From Streptococcus oralis subsp. tigurinus (lineage in GTDB: Bacteria > Bacillota > Bacilli > Lactobacillales > Streptococcaceae), in the NCBI RefSeq assembly GCF_002356415.1, contig NZ_AP018338.1, positions 620,001-684,000 of the forward strand: a stretch of 64,000 nt of DNA, read 5' to 3'. The position numbers were made by a program, and so were the translations under genes. The notes below the pieces were generated by a model that was not told where the DNA came from, did not search any database, and saw only the letters and a program-made list of their open reading frames with translations. Positions 47,136-59,429 of this stretch are shown one piece after another (within the stretch, counting starts at the first letter, position 1; each line of letters opens with the position of its first letter).

Positions 47136-47161
47136 AAAAAAGCCAAATCCGACTGGATTTG
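47136..47161 (-). terminator. Terminator of the alpha-amylase gene
   Basis: Read on the minus strand, CAAATCC/GGATTTG (47161-47155 and 47150-47144) with a 4-nt loop runs into six T (AAAAAA at 47136-47141 on the plus strand). Confidence 0.75.
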
Positions 47162-47178
47162 ATTTGTAACTGATAGGT

Positions 47179-48627
47179 TTATTTTGCTGTCCAGACACTG
47201 ACTGACCCCGCTGCTACTGGAAATTCTCCATAACCGTCAGCATTGATTGTAACTTGTGCTGAATGATTTTCAAGGAGATCAATAAAGGTTTGGTCAGCCC
47301 ATTCTTGCCCGACAAACATTGACTTGCTGTTTTCTTGGTCATTTGAAATCAAGACCGCGATTGGGGATTGATCTTCAGCACCTGAACGAACCCAACCGAT
47401 ACAGTTGGCATCATCAAAGTAGTCTGTTTGCTCTCCATAGGCTAAATCTTTTCGGATGGCTAGGAGACGATCAAGAACTTCTCTGAAATCTTCTTGGGCA
47501 TATTGCCCTGAAATGCCGTAATAATCTCCGTAAAAGACACATGGAAGACCATCTTGGCGTAATAGAATAAGGGCATAGGCTGCTGGCTTGAACCATTCTT
47601 CAACAGTAGACTCAAGGGCTTGACCTCGTTGGGTATCATGGTTGTCGACAAAGGTCACAGCCTTATCGGGCTTTAGTTCAACCAAGCTATCTGTGAAAAT
47701 GCCACGAAGGTCGTAGCTTGCTCCAGCCTGACTAGCTTCAAAGAGATTCTGGTGGAGACGAACATCGACAAGGTCAAAGCGTTCTTCTGTTTTTTCAAGG
47801 TAGTCTAGATTAGCCTCCTTGTCTGGGTTCCAAAATTCCCCAAAAACATAGAAATCTTGACCGTATTTTTCCTTCATATCACGGATGAAATTGCGCATAA
47901 AGAAAGAGTCAATGTGTTTGACGGCATCCAAGCGGAAACCAGCAATACCAGTCGTTTCCATGAACCAGTCAGCCCAGTCATAGATATTTTTGATCACTTC
48001 AGGATGCTTAAAGTCTAGGTCGGCATACATGAGGTAGTCGTAGTTGCCGTTTTCATTATCGACCAATTCCTCGTTTGCCCAGCCCTTGTTGTCCCCTTGG
48101 ATCAGGTAAATGCCAGATTTACGGCGTTTGGCATCGTAGTCTGTACCTGTGAAGTGGTACCAGTGCCAGTGGAAGTCATTGTAGGTATTTTGACGACCAT
48201 CGAAAGTAAAGTGAGTCCAACCATTGATGGTGAAGGGCTCGCTTAGTTGAACGGTACGGTCCTCAGGGTCCACTTCAATAACCTGAAAGGATTCCATGTG
48301 ATCGGCTGCAGCCTTGTGATTGAGCACCACATCGGCCATAGGTCGAATTCCCTGAGCCTTTAGGGCTTGAATGGCTTGAAGATAGTCTTCTTTAACCCCA
48401 TACTTGGTACGGACAGTCCCTTTTTGGTGAAATTCACCTAGGTCAAATAGGTCATATACCCCGTAACCCACATCTTTTTCATTTGTAGCCTTGAAGGCTG
48501 GTGGCATCCATACGTGGCTAATTCCCAAATGGGCTAGGTGCTCTGCATCATTTGTCAGTCGCGTCCAGTGTTGGCCGTCGTGGGGTAGATACCACTCAAA
48601 GTATTGCATAAGTGTCTGATTTTGCAT
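47179..48627 (-). CDS. amyS: Cytoplasmic alpha-amylase (GH13_5)
   Basis: This 482-aa glycoside hydrolase family 13 enzyme has no signal peptide, so it acts on internal maltodextrin or glycogen. Catalytic motifs are ADVVLNHK (region I), GFRLDAVKHID (nucleophile Asp, region II), FGEFWN (acid/base Glu, region III) and FVDNHDTQ (transition-state Asp, region IV). It starts MQNQTLMQYFEWYLPHDGQH, which is typical of the cytoplasmic AmyA/AmyS group. The promoter region contains a catabolite-responsive element at 48686-48697. Confidence 0.94.
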   Translation of the reverse strand: MQNQTLMQYFEWYLPHDGQHWTRLTNDAEHLAHLGISHVWMPPAFKATNEKDVGYGVYDLFDLGEFHQKGTVRTKYGVKEDYLQAIQALKAQGIRPMADVVLNHKAAADHMESFQVIEVDPEDRTVQLSEPFTINGWTHFTFDGRQNTYNDFHWHWYHFTGTDYDAKRRKSGIYLIQGDNKGWANEELVDNENGNYDYLMYADLDFKHPEVIKNIYDWADWFMETTGIAGFRLDAVKHIDSFFMRNFIRDMKEKYGQDFYVFGEFWNPDKEANLDYLEKTEERFDLVDVRLHQNLFEASQAGASYDLRGIFTDSLVELKPDKAVTFVDNHDTQRGQALESTVEEWFKPAAYALILLRQDGLPCVFYGDYYGISGQYAQEDFREVLDRLLAIRKDLAYGEQTDYFDDANCIGWVRSGAEDQSPIAVLISNDQENSKSMFVGQEWADQTFIDLLENHSAQVTINADGYGEFPVAAGSVSVWTAK

Positions 48628-48685
48628 GATTTTTCCTCTTACTTGTCAATCTTGTGTTTTATTCTACCATAAAGTCCAGAACTAG

Positions 48686-48697
48686 GCAAACGTTTGC
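48686..48697. promoter_or_regulatory. Catabolite-responsive element (cre) upstream of the amylase gene
   Basis: GCAAACGTTTGC, a perfect 12-bp palindrome, matches the cre core recognised by CcpA. It overlaps the probable -35 region of the amylase promoter (TGG-TAGAAT at about 48661-48669 on the minus strand), so CcpA should repress the gene when preferred sugars are available. HprK at 20996 is part of the same control circuit. Confidence 0.78.
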
Positions 48698-48792
48698 GCA
48701 AAGTTTCTATACTCATTTCTAGAAATGTCTATTTTTAAAGACACTATTTCCTTCCCATTGCTAGAGAAATAATGTTTAGGAGAAAAAATAAA

Positions 48793-48840
48793 TTGAGTAA
48801 ACTTATTTTTACAAAAATGGCACTTAGTAAACTAAAGTAA
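48793..48840 (+). CDS. Possible very short peptide ORF (15 codons, TTG start)
   Basis: A TTG-started frame preceded by AGGAGA (48778-48783) encodes SKLIFTKMALSKLK after the first residue. It is cationic, amphipathic and internally repetitive (SKL...SKLK, DNA repeat AGTAAACT at 48796 and 48826). There is no recognised family and no separate promoter, so the call is speculative. It is the only feature I see in the 185-bp stretch between the amylase cre and the rlmI-like promoter. Confidence 0.2.
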   Translation: MSKLIFTKMALSKLK

Positions 48841-48862
48841 AAATGGATAAGCGGTTTCTTTT

Positions 48863-48891
48863 TTGAGAATTGTCATAAAATTTGCTATAAT
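48863..48891 (+). promoter_or_regulatory. Promoter of the RlmI-like gene, 7 nt before the ATG
   Basis: TTGAGA (48863-48868), a 17-nt spacer and TGC-TATAAT (TATAAT 48886-48891), then exactly 7 nt to the ATG at 48899. Predicted leaderless start; the same -35 and spacing as the radical SAM gene at 11948. Confidence 0.75.
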
Positions 48892-48898
48892 AGTAGCT

Positions 48899-50062
48899 AT
48901 GAATAGAATTAGGGTCAGCAGACGTGTTGAAAAAAAGCTAGCTAAGGGTCTAGTTCTTTTGGAAGCAAGTGATTTAACAGATATTGATCTGACGGATCAG
49001 GCAGTAGAAGTTCTTAGTCAAGACGGGAAGTTTTTAGGGAGTGCCTATCTTTCTCAGCAGAACAAGGGCATTGGCTGGTTGGTCAGCAAGGAAAAGGTTG
49101 GTTTCAACCAATCCTTCTTTGAAACTCTGTTTCGTAAGGCCAAGGAAGCTAGAAAGCCTTATTATCAAGATGACTTGACCACTGCCTTTCGCCTTTTTAA
49201 CCAAGAGGGGGATGGTTTTGGTGGTCTGACTGTTGATCTCTACGGAGCTTATGCTGTCTTTTCGTGGTACAACTCCTTTGTTTACCAGATTCGGAAGTTG
49301 ATAGTAAAGGCTTTTAAGGAAGTTTTTCCTGAGGTCTTGGGAGCGTACGAAAAGATTCGTTTTAAAGGTCTAGATTACGAGTCTGCCCATGTTTATGGTG
49401 AGGAAGCGCCAGACTATTTTACTGTTCTTGAGAATGGCGTGCTCTATCAAGTCTTTATGAATGATGGCTTGATGACAGGTATTTTCCTGGACCAACATGA
49501 GGTTCGTGGGAGTTTGGTGGATGGTCTAGCCATGGGTAAATCCTTGCTCAATATGTTTTCCTATACGGCTGCCTTTTCAGTTGCTGCAGCTATGGGAGGC
49601 GCGAGTGAGACAACTTCTGTCGACTTGGCCAAACGGTCTAGAGAGCTATCAGAGGCTCATTTTCAGGCAAATGGATTCAGTACGGACAATCATCGTTTTA
49701 TCGTCATGGATGTCTTTGAGTACTTCAAGTATGCCAAGCGAAAAGGCTTGACCTATGATGTGATTGTTCTTGATCCGCCGAGCTTTGCCCGCAATAAAAA
49801 ACAAACATTCTCTGTAGCTAAGGACTATCACAAGTTGATTTCCCAGAGTCTAGAGATTTTAAATCCGGGAGGCATTATCATTGCCAGTACCAATGCTGCC
49901 AATGTTTCCCGCCAGAAATTTACAGAACAAATTGATAAAGGTTTTGCAGGAAGAAGGTATCAGGTCTTGAACCAATATGGCCTTCCAGCAGACTTTGCCT
50001 ATAATAAAAAAGATGAAAGCAGTAATTACCTCAAGGTGATTAGTATGAAGGTTAGTAAATGA
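48899..50062 (+). CDS. RlmI/RlmK-type 23S rRNA methyltransferase
   Basis: This 387-aa class I SAM-dependent RNA methyltransferase is of the RlmI (m5C) architecture. It has an N-terminal PUA domain (residues about 4-75) followed by the EEHEE and Rossmann domains. The SAM region has [21 protein letters not shown] (motif I, about 213-233), [13 protein letters not shown] and the catalytic motif [14 protein letters not shown] (about 293). The cysteine expected of m5C enzymes is not obvious, so the modification could differ. It probably starts the aromatic amino acid operon, because its last 4 bases overlap aroD (ATGA). Confidence 0.88.
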   Translation: MNRIRVSRRVEKKLAKGLVLLEASDLTDIDLTDQAVEVLSQDGKFLGSAYLSQQNKGIGWLVSKEKVGFNQSFFETLFRKAKEARKPYYQDDLTTAFRLFNQEGDGFGGLTVDLYGAYAVFSWYNSFVYQIRKLIVKAFKEVFPEVLGAYEKIRFKGLDYESAHVYGEEAPDYFTVLENGVLYQVFMNDGLMTGIFLDQHEVRGSLVDGLAMGKSLLNMFSYTAAFSVAAAMGGASETTSVDLAKRSRELSEAHFQANGFSTDNHRFIVMDVFEYFKYAKRKGLTYDVIVLDPPSFARNKKQTFSVAKDYHKLISQSLEILNPGGIIIASTNAANVSRQKFTEQIDKGFAGRRYQVLNQYGLPADFAYNKKDESSNYLKVISMKVSK

Positions 50063-50736
50063 AATTAGTCGTCTCAGTAATGCCAAGAAGTTTAGAAGAA
50101 GCGCAAGAACTGGATGCCACTAGGTATGAAGATGCCGATATCATTGAGTGGCGTGCGGACTTTCTTACAAAGGACACTATTTTACAGGTAGCACCCGCTA
50201 TCTTTGAGAAATTTGCAGGACGCGAACTTATCTTTACCCTTCGGACTCGCGCTGAGGGAGGAGAAATCGAACTTTCCTCAGAAGAGTATGTTCAAATCAT
50301 CAAGGAAGTGGCGCAACTCTATCAACCAGACTATATTGATTTTGAGTACTACAGCTACAAGGATGTTTTTGAGGAAATGTTAGATTTTCCAAATCTCGTA
50401 TTGAGCTATCATAATTTCCAGGAGACACCTGAAAACATGATGGAAATCCTGTCTGAGTTGACCAGTCTCTCTCCAAAAGTGGTCAAGGTATCTGTCATGG
50501 CCCACACGGAGCAAGATGTTTTAGACTTGATGAACTACACACGAGGATTTAAAACACTCAATCCTGAGCAAGAGTACGTAACCATTTCCATGGGGAAAAT
50601 GGGCAAGGTATCACGCATTACTTCAGATGTGACGGGTTCGAGTTGGTCATTTGCTAGTCTGGATGAAGCGAGTGCACCAGGTCAGATTTCTCTATCAAAC
50701 ATGAAGAAAATTAGGGAGATTTTGGATGAAGGTTGA
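50059..50736 (+). CDS. aroD: 3-dehydroquinate dehydratase, type I
   Basis: This 225-aa class I (Schiff base) dehydroquinase is the third step of the shikimate pathway. Features are EWRADFL near residue 30, the catalytic His region [11 protein letters not shown] / SYHNFQETP (His about 120) and the Lys in [14 protein letters not shown] (about 150). The C-terminal [21 protein letters not shown] is typical. It overlaps rlmI-like by 4 nt and aroE by 11 nt. Confidence 0.96.
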   Translation: MKLVVSVMPRSLEEAQELDATRYEDADIIEWRADFLTKDTILQVAPAIFEKFAGRELIFTLRTRAEGGEIELSSEEYVQIIKEVAQLYQPDYIDFEYYSYKDVFEEMLDFPNLVLSYHNFQETPENMMEILSELTSLSPKVVKVSVMAHTEQDVLDLMNYTRGFKTLNPEQEYVTISMGKMGKVSRITSDVTGSSWSFASLDEASAPGQISLSNMKKIREILDEG

Positions 50737-51580
50737 TGGCTATACACGTTTAGCTGCAGTTGTTGCAAATCCCATTAAACACTCTATTTCACCCTTTATC
50801 CACAATAGGGCCTTTGAGGCGACAGCTACCAATGGTGTCTATGTAGCTTGGGAGATTGAAGCGGGTGACTTGGCAGAAACAGTAGCCAATATTCGCCGTT
50901 ACCAGATGTTTGGGATCAACCTGTCTATGCCTTACAAGGAGCAAGTGATTCCTTATCTGGATGAGTTGAGTGATGAGGCTCGTTTGATTGGTGCGGTCAA
51001 TACAGTTGTTAATCAAGACGGAACGTTAATTGGATATAATACAGATGGCAAGGGATTTTTTAAGAGCTTGCCTTCTTTTACAATCTCGGATAAGAAAATG
51101 ACCATTCTGGGCGCAGGTGGTGCGGCCAAATCAATCTTGGCTCAGGCTATTTTGGATGGCGTCAGTCAGATTTCAGTCTTTGTGCGTTCAGCTTCCATGG
51201 AAAAAACAAGACCTTACCTAGACAAGTTGCAGGAGCAAACAGGCTTTAAAGTGGACTTGTATGCTTTAGAAGATGTTTCTGAACTGCAAGCACGGATTAC
51301 TCAGTCAAACCTGCTCGTCAATGCGACCAGTGTGGGGATGGATGGCCAGTCATCCCCAGTTCCGACAAGTATAGTCTTACCAGAAACTCTCTTGGCGGCA
51401 GATATCATTTACCAACCCTTTGAAACACCATTTTTGAAATGGGCCAAAGGTCAGGGAAATCAAGCAATCAATGGCCTTGGAATGTTGCTCTATCAAGCTG
51501 CTGAAGCTTTTCAACTGTGGACAGGTAAAGAAATGCCGACTGAAGAGATTTGGCAGTCCTTGACAGAAAAATATAAATAG
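50726..51580 (+). CDS. aroE: Shikimate 5-dehydrogenase
   Basis: This 284-aa NADP-dependent enzyme converts 3-dehydroshikimate to shikimate. The substrate region has [16 protein letters not shown] with catalytic Lys in [15 protein letters not shown], and the NADP fold has [12 protein letters not shown] (about 128-139). The end [18 protein letters not shown] is a family signature. It overlaps the end of aroD and is followed 18 nt later by aroB. Confidence 0.96.
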   Translation: MKVDGYTRLAAVVANPIKHSISPFIHNRAFEATATNGVYVAWEIEAGDLAETVANIRRYQMFGINLSMPYKEQVIPYLDELSDEARLIGAVNTVVNQDGTLIGYNTDGKGFFKSLPSFTISDKKMTILGAGGAAKSILAQAILDGVSQISVFVRSASMEKTRPYLDKLQEQTGFKVDLYALEDVSELQARITQSNLLVNATSVGMDGQSSPVPTSIVLPETLLAADIIYQPFETPFLKWAKGQGNQAINGLGMLLYQAAEAFQLWTGKEMPTEEIWQSLTEKYK

Positions 51581-51598
51581 TGAAAAGGAGACCCACCT

Positions 51599-52666
51599 AT
51601 GAAAATCAGAATCGATATTCCGCATCATCCTTATGATATTCAGATTGAAAAAGGTTGTCTATCGCAAGCAGGTCAATGGTTGCGAGAACTCTGGCAACCA
51701 CAAAAGGTAGTCATTGTGACAGATAACCATGTAGCTTCTCTCTATGCAGAGAAGGTTAAACTCAGCCTAGAAGATGCTGGTTTTCAGGTAGCTGTTTTTG
51801 ACTTTTTAGAAGGCGAAGAACGAAAAAATTTAACCACTGTTCAGAAAGTTTATGAATTTCTAGTCAAGCAAGGTCTGACTCGTAGCGATGGGATCGTGGC
51901 TCTTGGCGGTGGTGTTGTTGGGGATCTGGCTGGTTTTGTAGCCTCTACCTATATGCGGGGCATTCACTTTGTTCAGATTCCGACTAGTTTGACTGCCCAG
52001 GTTGATTCTTCTATCGGTGGAAAGACGGGTGTCAATACTCCATTTGCTAAAAATATGGTGGGAACTTTTGCCCAACCAGATGGGGTTCTGATTGATCCAC
52101 TTGTCCTTGAAACTCTTGGGAAAAGAGAGCTGATTGAAGGGATGGGTGAGGTTATCAAGTATGGTTTGATTGAGGATGTGGAACTGTGGGCTCTCTTGAC
52201 GGAACTGGATGGCTCTATTGAGAGCATATTAGAATATGCAGAGACTTTGATTGAACATTCTTGTCAGGTTAAGCGGAAGATGGTGGTTGAAGATGAGTTG
52301 GATAACGGTGTTCGTCTTTACCTCAATTTTGGGCACACTATTGGTCATGCTATTGAAGCGACTACCGGTTATGGCAAAGTCATGCATGGTGAGGCCGTGG
52401 CCATGGGGATGGTGCAGATTTCTAAGGTTGCTGAGGAGAAAGACCTTATGCCAGAAGGAATAACCCAGTCCATCACAGCTATGTGTCAGAAATTTGGCTT
52501 GCCAGTTGATTATGAAAACTGGGATGTTGAAAAGCTTTATCAGGCTTTGACTCATGACAAGAAAGCGCGTGGGAACACCTTGAAATTGGTCTTGGTGCCA
52601 GAGCTTGGTTCGGCGACCATTCATCCAGTTTCTCTGGAAGAGATGAAAGACTACTTGGTAAAATAA
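51599..52666 (+). CDS. aroB: 3-dehydroquinate synthase
   Basis: This 355-aa NAD/Zn enzyme forms 3-dehydroquinate from DAHP. Motifs are [40 protein letters not shown] and the Zn ligands in [12 protein letters not shown] and HGEAVAMGM. The length is typical. AAAAGGAG precedes its ATG. No DAHP synthase is in this window, so the first pathway step is encoded elsewhere. Confidence 0.97.
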   Translation: MKIRIDIPHHPYDIQIEKGCLSQAGQWLRELWQPQKVVIVTDNHVASLYAEKVKLSLEDAGFQVAVFDFLEGEERKNLTTVQKVYEFLVKQGLTRSDGIVALGGGVVGDLAGFVASTYMRGIHFVQIPTSLTAQVDSSIGGKTGVNTPFAKNMVGTFAQPDGVLIDPLVLETLGKRELIEGMGEVIKYGLIEDVELWALLTELDGSIESILEYAETLIEHSCQVKRKMVVEDELDNGVRLYLNFGHTIGHAIEATTGYGKVMHGEAVAMGMVQISKVAEEKDLMPEGITQSITAMCQKFGLPVDYENWDVEKLYQALTHDKKARGNTLKLVLVPELGSATIHPVSLEEMKDYLVK

Positions 52667-52675
52667 GGAGAGCCT

Positions 52676-53842
52676 ATGAGATATTTAACTGCGGGAGAAT
52701 CACATGGACCCCGTCTGACAGCTATCATTGAAGGAATTCCTGCTGGACTTCCTCTGACAGCAGAGGACATCAATGAGGATCTGAAACGTCGTCAGGGTGG
52801 ATACGGACGTGGTGGTCGTATGAAGATTGAGAGTGACCAGGTTGTCTTTACCTCGGGTGTTCGCCATGGGAAGACGACTGGGGCTCCCATTACCATGGAT
52901 GTCGTCAATAAAGACCACCAAAAATGGCTGGATATCATGTCTGCAGAGGACATTGAAGACCGCCTCAAAAGCAAACGGAAAATCACTCATCCTCGTCCAG
53001 GTCATGCCGACTTGGTAGGTGGCATTAAGTACCGTTTTGATGATTTGCGTAATTCTTTAGAGCGTTCATCTGCCCGTGAAACCACCATGCGAGTGGCAGT
53101 TGGGGTGGTAGCCAAACGTCTCTTAGCTGAACTGGATATAGAAATCGCCAACCATGTTGTTGTCTTTGGTGGCAAGGAAATCGATGTTCCAGAAAACTTA
53201 ACAGTCGCAGAGATTAAGAAACTGGCAGCCCAGTCAGAAGTTTCTATTGTTAACCAAGAACGGGAACAGGAAATCAAGGATTATATTGACCAAATCAAGC
53301 GTGACGGTGATACCATCGGTGGAGTTGTGGAGACAGTTGTTGGAGGGGTTCCAGTCGGTCTTGGTTCCTATGTTCAATGGGACCGAAAATTGGATGCCAG
53401 ACTGGCCCAAGCTGTTGTCTCTATCAATGCCTTTAAAGGGGTGGAATTTGGTCTTGGTTTTGAGGCGGGTTACCGTAAAGGCAGCCAAGTCATGGACGAA
53501 ATTCTCTGGTCTAAAGAAGACGGCTATACTCGTCGCACCAATAATCTGGGTGGTTTTGAAGGTGGCATGACCAATGGGCAACCCATCGTTGTTCGAGGTG
53601 TCATGAAACCCATTCCCACTCTCTATAAACCATTGATGAGTGTGGATATCGAGACTCACGAACCTTACAAGGCAACCGTGGAGAGAAGCGATCCAACCGC
53701 TCTTCCAGCAGCAGGTGTTGTCATGGAGGCTGTTGTGGCAACAGTTCTAGCGCAAGAAATTCTTGAAAAATTCTCATCGGATAACTTAGAGGAATTAAAA
53801 GAAGCGGTAGCCAAACACCGTGAGTATACAAAGAACTATTGA
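52676..53842 (+). CDS. aroC: Chorismate synthase
   Basis: This 388-aa FMN-dependent enzyme converts EPSP to chorismate. It has [20 protein letters not shown] at the N-terminus, the conserved middle [12 protein letters not shown] and [14 protein letters not shown], and [20 protein letters not shown]. It lies 9 nt after aroB with TAAGGAGAG upstream, and 9 nt before tyrA. Confidence 0.97.
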   Translation: MRYLTAGESHGPRLTAIIEGIPAGLPLTAEDINEDLKRRQGGYGRGGRMKIESDQVVFTSGVRHGKTTGAPITMDVVNKDHQKWLDIMSAEDIEDRLKSKRKITHPRPGHADLVGGIKYRFDDLRNSLERSSARETTMRVAVGVVAKRLLAELDIEIANHVVVFGGKEIDVPENLTVAEIKKLAAQSEVSIVNQEREQEIKDYIDQIKRDGDTIGGVVETVVGGVPVGLGSYVQWDRKLDARLAQAVVSINAFKGVEFGLGFEAGYRKGSQVMDEILWSKEDGYTRRTNNLGGFEGGMTNGQPIVVRGVMKPIPTLYKPLMSVDIETHEPYKATVERSDPTALPAAGVVMEAVVATVLAQEILEKFSSDNLEELKEAVAKHREYTKNY

Positions 53843-53851
53843 GGAGTCTCT

Positions 53852-54955
53852 ATGGCAAAAACCATCTATATCGCTGGTCTCGGTTTGATTGGTGCCTCGA
53901 TGGCGCTTGGTATCAAGCGCGATCATCCCGATTATGAAATTCTAGGTTACAATCGTAGTCAGGCTTCGAGAGACATTGCCTTGGAGCGGGGAATGATTGA
54001 CCGTGCAACGGATGATTTTGCCAGTTTTGCTCCTCTGGCTGATGTCATCATTCTGACCTTGCCAATCAAGCAGACCATTGCATTTATCCAGGAGTTGGCA
54101 ACTATAGACTTGAAAGAAGGCGTCATTATCTCAGATGCTGGTTCGACCAAGTCAGCAATTGTAGATGCAGCAGAGCAGTATTTGGCTGGTAAGCCTGTTC
54201 GTTTTGTCGGGGCCCATCCCATGGCTGGTAGCCACAAGACAGGGGCTGCCTCTGCGGATGTTAATCTCTTTGAAAATGCCTACTATATCTTTACTCCATC
54301 GAGTTTGACCACCCCAGAAACTCTTTCAGAAATGAAGGACCTACTTTCTGGTCTCCATGCTCGTTTCATTGAAATTGATGCCAAGGAGCACGATAGAGTG
54401 ACTTCTCAGATTAGCCATTTTCCCCATATCTTGGCATCAGGTCTCATGGAGCAGACAGCAGTCTATGCTCGAGAACATGAGATGACAAGGCGCTTTGCGG
54501 CGGGTGGTTTTCGAGATATGACCCGGATTGCAGAGAGTGAACCAGGTATGTGGACCTCTATTCTCTTGTCCAATCGCGAGACCATCCTAGAGCGGATTGA
54601 GGACTTCAAGGAACGCTTAGATGAGATTGGTCAGGCTATTGACAAGGGGGAAGAAGAGCAGATTTGGAATTTTTTCAACCAAGCGCGTGAGCAACGTCAG
54701 GCTATGGAAATTCATAAACGTGGAGGCGTGGACAGTTCTTATGACCTCTATGTTGACGTTCCCGACGAGGAAGACGTTATCTTGCGAATCTTGGAATTGC
54801 TACGTGGTACTTCCCTAGTCAATATCCACATCAATGAGGAAAACCGAGAAGATGTTCACGGGATTCTCCAAATTTCCTTTAAAAATGCTCAGGATCTGGA
54901 ACGAGCTGAGCACTTAATTTCAGAAAATACGGACTACACAGTCGTCATTAAATAA
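53852..54955 (+). CDS. tyrA: Prephenate dehydrogenase with ACT domain
   Basis: This 367-aa NAD-dependent enzyme makes 4-hydroxyphenylpyruvate for tyrosine. The Rossmann GxGxxG is [15 protein letters not shown] (residues 7-21). Catalytic residues are in [20 protein letters not shown] and [13 protein letters not shown]. The C-terminal about 70 residues (from [20 protein letters not shown]) look like an ACT regulatory domain, suggesting feedback by tyrosine. It follows aroC by 9 nt. Confidence 0.95.
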   Translation: MAKTIYIAGLGLIGASMALGIKRDHPDYEILGYNRSQASRDIALERGMIDRATDDFASFAPLADVIILTLPIKQTIAFIQELATIDLKEGVIISDAGSTKSAIVDAAEQYLAGKPVRFVGAHPMAGSHKTGAASADVNLFENAYYIFTPSSLTTPETLSEMKDLLSGLHARFIEIDAKEHDRVTSQISHFPHILASGLMEQTAVYAREHEMTRRFAAGGFRDMTRIAESEPGMWTSILLSNRETILERIEDFKERLDEIGQAIDKGEEEQIWNFFNQAREQRQAMEIHKRGGVDSSYDLYVDVPDEEDVILRILELLRGTSLVNIHINEENREDVHGILQISFKNAQDLERAEHLISENTDYTVVIK

Positions 54956-54965
54956 GGAGAAGATC

Positions 54966-55304
54966 ATGTCAAATATTTACGATAGTGCAAATGAACTCAG
55001 TCGCGGCTTACGCGAATTACCAGAATACAAGGCTGTCAAGGCGGCAAAAGAGGCCATTCAAGCAGATGAACAAGCCAGCAAGATTTTTGCAGATTACCTT
55101 GCCTTTCAGCAAGAAATCCAAGTCATGGCACAAACTGGACAAATGCCAGATGCTTCTTTCCAAGAAAAGATGCAGTCCTTCAGTAAGCAAATCCAAGAGA
55201 ACGCTTTTTTGTCAGATTTCTTTGCTAAACAGCAACAATTGTCTATTTACCTTTCAGACATTGAAAAAATTGTCTTTGAACCTGTTTCAGAATTATTGAA
55301 ATAG
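54966..55304 (+). CDS. YlbF/YmcA-family protein
   Basis: This 112-aa helical protein of the YlbF (PF06133) family starts [20 protein letters not shown] and ends with a Ser/Glu-rich C-terminus. In Bacillus, YlbF forms a complex with YmcA and YaaT that affects RNA processing by RNase Y. Here it sits at the end of the first aromatic unit, 10 nt after tyrA. The conserved iron-sulfur cysteines of the Bacillus complex are not obvious. A terminator follows. Confidence 0.85.
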   Translation: MSNIYDSANELSRGLRELPEYKAVKAAKEAIQADEQASKIFADYLAFQQEIQVMAQTGQMPDASFQEKMQSFSKQIQENAFLSDFFAKQQQLSIYLSDIEKIVFEPVSELLK

Positions 55305-57143
<1,839 letters not shown>

Positions 57144-57147
<4 letters not shown>

Positions 57148-57992
57148 AAATTGCCTATCTAGGTCCCAAGGGATCTTTTTCGCATCATGTTGTGCAGACA
57201 GCCTTTCCCAAAGAGGAATTGCAGGCTTTTGCCAATATCACAGATGTTATCAAGGCCTATGAACAGGGCTTGGTGGACTATTCTGTAGTGCCAGTTGAAA
57301 ATTCTATTGAGGGTAGTGTCCATGAAAGTTTGGACTATCTTTTTCATCAGGCTCGCATCCAAGCAGTTGCAGAAATTGTTCAACCCATTCACCAGCAGTT
57401 GATGGTGGTTCCAGGTCAGTCAAAAATTGAGAAAATCTTTTCCCATCCTCAGGCTCTGGCTCAAGGAAAGAAATTCATCGATGTGCACTATCCAGAGGCC
57501 AAAATTGAGGTAACAGCCAGTACCGCCTATGCAGCTCGCTTTATTTCAGAGCATCCAGACCAGCCATACGCAGCCATTGCTCCTAGAAGTTCAGCTGAAG
57601 AATATGGCTTGGAATTGATTGCAGAGGATATTCAGGAAATGGAAGCCAATTTCACACGTTTTTGGGTGTTAGGGGTAGAGATACCGAAGATTCCTTTGAA
57701 CTCACAAGCTGAAAAAATGAGTTTGGCCTTGACCTTACCGGACAACCTTCCCGGTGCTCTTTACAAGGCACTTTCGACCTTTGCTTGGAGAGGGATTGAC
57801 TTAACAAAGATTGAAAGTCGTCCCCTTAAAACAGCCTTGGGAGAATACTTTTTCATTATCGATGTAGACTATAGTGATAAAGAACTGGTTCATTTTGCCA
57901 GACAAGAACTAGAGGCCATTGGGATCCAGCACAAGATACTGGGAACCTACCCGATTTTTACCATAACTGATATAGAAAAGGAGAGTCAATGA
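57144..57992 (+). CDS. pheA: Prephenate dehydratase with ACT domain
   Basis: This 282-aa enzyme makes phenylpyruvate for phenylalanine. The catalytic domain has PKGSFSHHVVQTAF, the invariant VPVENSIEGSVHESLDYL and TRFWVLG (residues about 170). The ACT domain (about 190-280) has the family SRPLKTALGEYFFIIDVD, implying feedback by phenylalanine. It overlaps aroK (ATGA) and its TGA overlaps the next ATG. Confidence 0.96.
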
Positions 57993-59284
57993 GCAAAGAA
58001 AATCCTTTAAGTCATCACGAGCAGTTACGTTATGACTATCTCTTCAAAAATATTCATTACCTCAACGACCGTGAACGGAGGGAGTTTGACTATCTCCAGC
58101 AAAAAATGACAGGTCCCAAATCTGAAGTTCACCATTTCTACCAAGAAGAAAAAGAAGAAACTTGGGGTAGAGATATTGATCTTCCGACTTATGGCAGTAG
58201 AAGCCGATCTAAGAGACGTGAAAAGGTAGCTCCTCTGCCTAAAGTCAAAAAGAAAAAAAGAAGAATTCGCTTCAAACGAATACTGACTTGGTTCTTGCTA
58301 TTGATAACTTGCCTTGCTGCAGGGATGATTTTCATGTTTCTTCGAGGTTTTCATTCGGCAGCCAATCCAAGCAATAAACCAGCTGATGCCAAGGCAGCCC
58401 AAGTAGAAGTCTTTAACGGTCAGGATACCAAAGATGGCGTGAATATCCTAATCATGGGGACAGATGGCCGAATTGGTCAAAATAGTGCGGAGACCCGTAC
58501 AGACACAATCATGGTTCTCAATGTCAGTGGTTCGGATAAGAAGATTAAGCTAGTCAGCTTTATGCGTGATAACTTAGTTTATATCGATGGGTATAGTAAG
58601 ATTGTAAATGGCCAGAAACAGACGGATAACAAACTAAATGTTGCCTATGAACTTGGGGAACAAGAAGGTCAAAAAGGGGCAGAAATGGTCCGCAAGGTTC
58701 TAAAAGACAACTTTGATTTGGACATCAAGTACTATGCCCTAGTTGACTTCCAGGCCTTTGCAACAGCTATTGACACTCTTTTCCCTGATGGAGTAACAAT
58801 TGATGCTCAATTTTCAACATTGAATGGTCAACCTCTGACAGAAGCTACAGTCGGAGACGACCTTCATGCAACAGAGACAGAGTCACCAACCCAAACCATT
58901 AAAGTTGGAAAACAGCAGATGAATGGATCCACCTTGCTGAACTACGCTCGCTTCCGTGATGATGATGAAGGGGACTATGGTCGTACCAAGAGACAACAAC
59001 AAGTCATGTCAGCCGTTCTTGAGCAGATCAAAGATCCAACCAAGCTCTTTACAGGATCAGAGGCACTTGGAAAAGTCTTTGGAATGACTTCAACCAATCT
59101 ACCGTATAGCTTTTTGTTGACCAATGGATTATCTGTCCTAGAAGGTGCTCAAAATGGAATTGAAAGACTCACAGTACCAGAACTTGGTGACTGGGTAGAT
59201 GCTTATGATGTTTATGGAGGGCAAGGACTTCTTGTCGATCAAAATAAATACCAAACCAAACTCGCTCAAATGGGAATGAGATAA
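57989..59284 (+). CDS. psr: LytR-CpsA-Psr (LCP) family protein
   Basis: This 431-aa LCP protein has a cytoplasmic basic N-terminus (residues 1-95, RSKRREKVAPLPKVKKKKRR), one transmembrane helix (about 100-118), and an extracellular LCP domain (about 150-310) with NILIMGTDGRIGQNSAETRTDT, NYARFRDDDEGDYGRTKRQQ and VSFMRDN. LCP enzymes link teichoic acid or capsule to peptidoglycan. Its coupling to pheA (ATGA) and its position next to a licD locus fit a teichoic acid role. Confidence 0.92.
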   Translation: MSKENPLSHHEQLRYDYLFKNIHYLNDRERREFDYLQQKMTGPKSEVHHFYQEEKEETWGRDIDLPTYGSRSRSKRREKVAPLPKVKKKKRRIRFKRILTWFLLLITCLAAGMIFMFLRGFHSAANPSNKPADAKAAQVEVFNGQDTKDGVNILIMGTDGRIGQNSAETRTDTIMVLNVSGSDKKIKLVSFMRDNLVYIDGYSKIVNGQKQTDNKLNVAYELGEQEGQKGAEMVRKVLKDNFDLDIKYYALVDFQAFATAIDTLFPDGVTIDAQFSTLNGQPLTEATVGDDLHATETESPTQTIKVGKQQMNGSTLLNYARFRDDDEGDYGRTKRQQQVMSAVLEQIKDPTKLFTGSEALGKVFGMTSTNLPYSFLLTNGLSVLEGAQNGIERLTVPELGDWVDAYDVYGGQGLLVDQNKYQTKLAQMGMR

Positions 59285-59297
59285 AAGGCGATAAATG

Positions 59298-59349
59298 AAA
59301 ATCAAAGTTTGATTCACTAGTGAAATGGTGGTCTGAGCTTTGGTTTTTC
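59298..59349 (+). terminator. Probable terminator after psr
   Basis: A 10-bp stem AAAATCAAAG (59298-59307) / CTTTGGTTTT (59338-59347) with one G-U pair encloses a 30-nt loop that holds the perfect palindrome TTCACTAGTGAA (59313-59324). The right arm ends in a T-run. Confidence 0.55.
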
Positions 59350-59366
59350 TTACTATCTGATAGATT

Positions 59367-59390
59367 TTTAAGACTTTTTTATGGTATAAT
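59367..59390 (+). promoter_or_regulatory. licD promoter with CiaR-like direct repeat
   Basis: TGG-TATAAT (TATAAT 59385-59390) lies 39 nt before the licD ATG. Upstream, TTTAAG (59367-59372), five bases and TTTATG (59378-59383) resemble the CiaR box TTTAAG-N5-TTTAAG, with the last base pair pattern off by one. The repeat sits just before the -10, where CiaR-activated promoters have it. Confidence 0.5.
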
Positions 59391-59429
59391 AAAATGATAT
59401 AACTCGTTATTGGATAGAAGAGGAGAGAT

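Noticed and set aside
59293..59309. Possible BOX-type repeat (ATGAAAATCAAAG)
   Set aside because: Only about 13 nt match the start of the pneumococcal BOX A module as I recall it, and the rest does not follow. The stretch is better explained as the left arm of the psr terminator.
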